Source: Gamsiella multidivaricata
Taxonomy: Eukaryota; Mortierellomycota; Mortierellomycetes; Mortierellales; Mortierellaceae
Direction: 5' to 3'
Assembly (NCBI RefSeq): GCF_025024155.1
Contig: NW_026251716.1
Location: 588,424-652,423 of the forward strand
DNA length: 64,000 bases
In this document: piece by piece, positions 60,950 to 64,000 of the stretch
Layout: each line of letters starts with the position of its first letter
Position numbering within the stretch: position 1 is the stretch's first letter
Translations under genes and position numbers: made by a program
Notes under the pieces: generated by a model
The model's input: only the letters and a program-made list of their open reading frames with translations
Databases searched by the model: none
What the model was told of the DNA's origin: nothing

Positions 60950-61035
60950 GGTGCTCGCAAGCACCCTTGCCTACCTTCGGGTGGATTTAGATAGCTGCGC
61001 AGGCCGATGATTTCACCTTTTCGGTGGCGTCATCG
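60950..61035 (+). ncRNA. candidate structured RNA (possible guide-RNA scaffold) after the Fanzor-like gene
   Basis: Three hairpins follow in 86 bp, starting 27 bp after the stop. (1) 60950-60965: GGTGCT/AGCACC around CGCA. (2) 60971-60984: five pairs closed by a C(TTCG)G tetraloop. (3) 61005-61035: CGATGA/TCATCG outside and CACC/GGTG inside, with a symmetric 3x3 internal loop. In TnpB and Fanzor elements the guide-RNA scaffold lies at or beyond the 3' end of the nuclease gene, so position and structure fit. A transcript is not shown; an ordinary structured 3'UTR is the alternative. Confidence 0.4.
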
Positions 61036-61372
61036 TAGTCCGTTGCGCGGATGTCGCACGTTCCTAATAAAACGAGATGAGCTGATCAGGATGTAGACGA
61101 GATCTTTCTTATCAGACCCTTTCTGCTACTGTTGCTGTGCCTGGCGCCCATATCCACCTCGCCAGAACACACTCTGTACGACTCCATTTCTTGCAGTGAT
61201 CGTACAATTCATCCATTCCTTCCCTCTTGCCCCCCTCTTCATCCTTGACACCGAGTACAATCATCAGCACACCAGGATCAATCCTCTCGATCGAACTAGT
61301 TCACGTTGACACATCCCTACTAGGGGTTTCCTGTTCCATATCTGCCCTCTTCACTTACCCAACGCTCGCTAG
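61036..61372 (+). other. interval between the Fanzor-like gene and the right RPB1 copy
   Basis: AATAAA occurs at 61066-61071 and may end the upstream transcript. The rest is C/T-rich, especially 61190-61330, like leaders of other genes here. No TATA box was seen. It shares no similarity with the left RPB1 upstream region. Confidence 0.4.
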
Positions 61373-64000
61373 AGGACCACGATGAGTAGCACCCGGTTTG
61401 CGTACTCGTCTGCGCCGCTGCGGCGCGTGGACTGTGTCCAGTTTGGTATTCTCTCTCCAGAGGAAATTGTACGTTGCTGTCTTGTGAATAAACAGTGTTC
61501 ATTTGAAGCATGCTGGGAGACGAGTCGGGCATACACCTACCGTTCTCTTTTTATTCTTATATGGCTATGTACCATAGAAAAACATGTCGGTGGCCAAGAT
61601 CGAGCACCCAGAGCTGATCGACGAAGGCACGAAGAGACCCAAGATGGGCGGCTTGCATGATCCGAGGATGGGAACTATCAACCGCAACTTCAAGTGTCAG
61701 ACCTGCTCTGAGGGCATGGCCGAGTGCCCTGGACATTTTGGGCACATTGAACTTGCCAAACCTGTTTATTTGAATGGTACATTTTACGCTTGCGTTTGTA
61801 GTGCTCGTGGCTCAGAAATACATGATTGTGTAGTCTTTGGAGGAAATACATCCAGGCTAACCAGCGACATTTTGTTCGAATCAACTAACGAACATTAGGT
61901 TTCCTTACCAAGGTCAAAAAGATCCTTGAGTGCGTCTGTTACTCGTGCTCAAAGCTCAAGGTTGACGATGTAAGAAATCTGGGCAGCATTGAAGGTGTAG
62001 GGCCTCTGTTATATTTTGTCCGCAAAGAAAATTGGCCACTAATGAGCTCCATGTACCATCTTATACTTCATTCAATAGAATAACAGCAAGTTTGTGCGAG
62101 CCCGCCGTATTAGAGACCCCAAGGTCCGTCTGAAGGCGGTGTGGGAGCTCGCAAAATCAAAGATGGTGTGCGAGGGAGGTGACGACATTGACGGAGAGAT
62201 GGGCGACGAGATGGAGGTGGACGAACATGGAAACCCACAGCCAAAGAAGAAGTCGCACGGGGGATGTGGACACCGCCAACCAATCTTTCGCAAGGAAGGA
62301 CTCGGACTGAGCGTCAACTTTAAGGCGAATGCCAACGATGTATGTTGCCTTTATGATGTTCCATTCAACGACGATGTACGTTTAGTGACAGTAACTAACT
62401 TGGCTATTTTATTTTGCGATTCACAGGACTCTCAACCCGAAGGAAAGAGAACGCTTTCACCTAGCGACGCATATCACATTTTAAAGCGTATCTCGGACGA
62501 GGACGTTGAGGCAATGGGATTGTCGCCAGAGTTTGCGCGCCCTGAGTGGATGATCATGACAGTGCTGCCGATCCCTCCTCTCGCTGTACGCCCTAGTATT
62601 CAAATGGACGGATCGAGCACAGGAGAGGATGACTTGACGCATAAGCTGTTTGCGATCATCAAGACTAATGCGGACGTGTACAAGTGTGCACAGGACGGAA
62701 CACCGGCGCATTTGCTTCAGCAACATGAACAACTGCTTCAGTACCATGTTGCCACATACATGGACAACGACATTGCTGGTCAGCCACCAGCAGCACACAA
62801 GAACGGAAGACCTGTAAGTTCAAATGCTTTTTGTTAGCAAAGAAGTGGGTGCAAAGTGCGCTTGCAAGAACTGTGGAAGCTGTGCGGATCAAATTCTTGG
62901 TATACTGACATCTTTCGCTTTTGTATTCCTCTCTTTGCAGCTCAAATCGATCCGTGCTCGTCTGAAGGGAAAGGAAGGTCGTCTTCGTGGAAACTTGATG
63001 GGAAAGCGTGTGGATTTTTCGGCTCGTACTGTCATTACAGGAGACCCTAATCTGTCGATCGATGAAGTCGGAGTTCCTCGCAGTATTGCGCGCACTCTCA
63101 CGTACCCAGAATTGGTCACACCTTACAACATCGACAAATTGCAAGAGCTGGTCAGGAATGGACCTACGGAGCATCCTGGAGCAGTTTATGTGATCCGTGA
63201 CGATGGACAGCGTATTGATCTGCGGTGGAACAAGCGCGAGGTACCCTTGCAGCTTGGATGGAAGGTAGAGCGCCACATTAACGATGGTGATGTGGTCATT
63301 TTCAACCGTCAGCCGTCGCTGCACAAGATGTCGATGATGGGACATAAAATTCGCGTGATGCCGTACTCGACCTTCCGACTGAATCTGTCTGTCACATCGC
63401 CATATAACGCCGATTTTGACGGAGACGAAATGAACCTGCACGTCCCACAGTCAGTGGAGACCCGCGCCGAGATCACGGAGATTTGCATGGTCCCCAAGCA
63501 GATTGTGTCACCCCAGTCAAACAAGCCAGTTATGGGTATTGTGCAGGATACGTTGTGTGGAGTCCGCAAGTTTACGAAGCGCGATTGTTTCTTGACCAAG
63601 GAGACGGTGATGAACCTGGTGATGTGGGTTCCTGGCTGGGAAGGATTTCTGCCAACACCCGCGATTTTAAAGCCCAAGCCGCTATGGACCGGAAAGCAGA
63701 TGGTGAGCATGATTATTCCCAAGGGCATCAACTGTATCACATTTCATTCGACACATCCGGACAACGAAGTGAGTGACATCTCGCCTGGAGACACCAAGGT
63801 CATTGTGGAGAACGGCGAGCTGATCTGCGGTATTGTGTGCAAGAAAACGGTGGGAACATCTGGAGGCGGCTTGATCCACGTCATTATGAACCAACACGGC
63901 CCCGAAGTGGCAAAGACGTTCTTCAATGGATGCCAAACGGTCGTCAACTACTGGCTGTTGCACTACGGTTTCAGTATTGGTATCGGAGACACGGTTGCAG
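61373..64000 (+). repeat. right arm of the inverted RPB1 duplication
   Basis: Exact mirror of 47627-50254 and still matching at the last base of the window, so the true arm length is unknown. Outside the arm the sequence (ACGCTCGCTAG) differs completely from the left side (GATCTATTCA). Confidence 0.95.
61382..64000 (+). CDS. RPB1: second copy of RNA polymerase II largest subunit, cut by the window edge
   Basis: Exons 61382-61468, 61578-61776, 61899-61969, 62079-62339, 62427-62813 and 62941->64000 encode the N-terminal 720 or so residues, the same as in the left copy, and include the active-site [11 protein letters not shown]. All splice sites are kept and no lesion is seen. Identity extends through introns, so the copy is either very recent, kept identical by gene conversion between inverted arms, or an assembly artefact. 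Whether it reaches the CTD cannot be seen. Its upstream region is unrelated to that of the left copy. Confidence 0.95.

Overview
The window is a eukaryotic, almost certainly fungal, chromosome segment. Genes are split by short GT-AG introns of roughly 50-130 bp, TATA boxes lie 80-450 bp upstream of starts, AATAAA signals follow stops, and RPB1 carries a long YSPTSPS tail. The protein set (ChrA-type transporter, zinc-ribbon HSCB, polyglutamine-rich Pumilio protein) and the style of the multi-copy elements suggest Mucoromycota, probably Mortierellaceae. The lineage is an inference; no rRNA or other marker comparison was run.

Positions 1-43,200 are mostly ordinary single-copy genes: a 5'-truncated SH3 adaptor, Aquarius (AQR), an HDHD5/CECR5-like HAD protein, an unrecognised decayed multi-exon gene (12.1-14.6 kb), an Amt ammonium transporter, a 3.1 kb gene-poor stretch holding a small TA-flanked foldback/MITE element, a head-to-head pair HSCB and RPN13, a CorA/Mnr2-type metal transporter, a membrane RING-H2 protein, two low-complexity proteins, a Pumilio (PUF) protein and a ChrA-family transporter.

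Positions 44,084-64,000 are unusual. A complete RPB1 gene (largest subunit of RNA polymerase II) runs on the minus strand from 50,245. An apparently identical copy, introns included, starts on the plus strand at 61,382 and runs off the window. The arms are exact mirror images with no indel for at least 2,628 bp, and homology stops 9 bp upstream of the start codon on both sides. The 11.1 kb spacer is a nest of mobile elements: a decayed MULE transposase gene, an apparently intact 3.0 kb pogo/Tigger-like transposon inserted in one of the MULE introns, and a decayed gene on the plus strand joining an XPG/FEN1-like nuclease region to a Fanzor/TnpB-like RuvC plus zinc-ribbon region. Three small hairpins lie directly after that gene. 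The FEN1-Fanzor gene with its possible guide-RNA scaffold is the best candidate for an undescribed system. This copy has two frameshifts and one nonsense codon, so it is a fossil of a family whose intact members must be sought elsewhere.

The housekeeping genes cover splicing (AQR), transcription (RPB1), iron-sulphur cluster assembly (HSCB), proteasome function (RPN13) and mRNA control (PUF). They are not an operon-like unit; shared control is plausible only for head-to-head pairs such as AQR/HDHD5 and HSCB/RPN13. Exon borders were placed by hand from reading frame and splice signals. Summed exon lengths are divisible by three for every intact gene listed.
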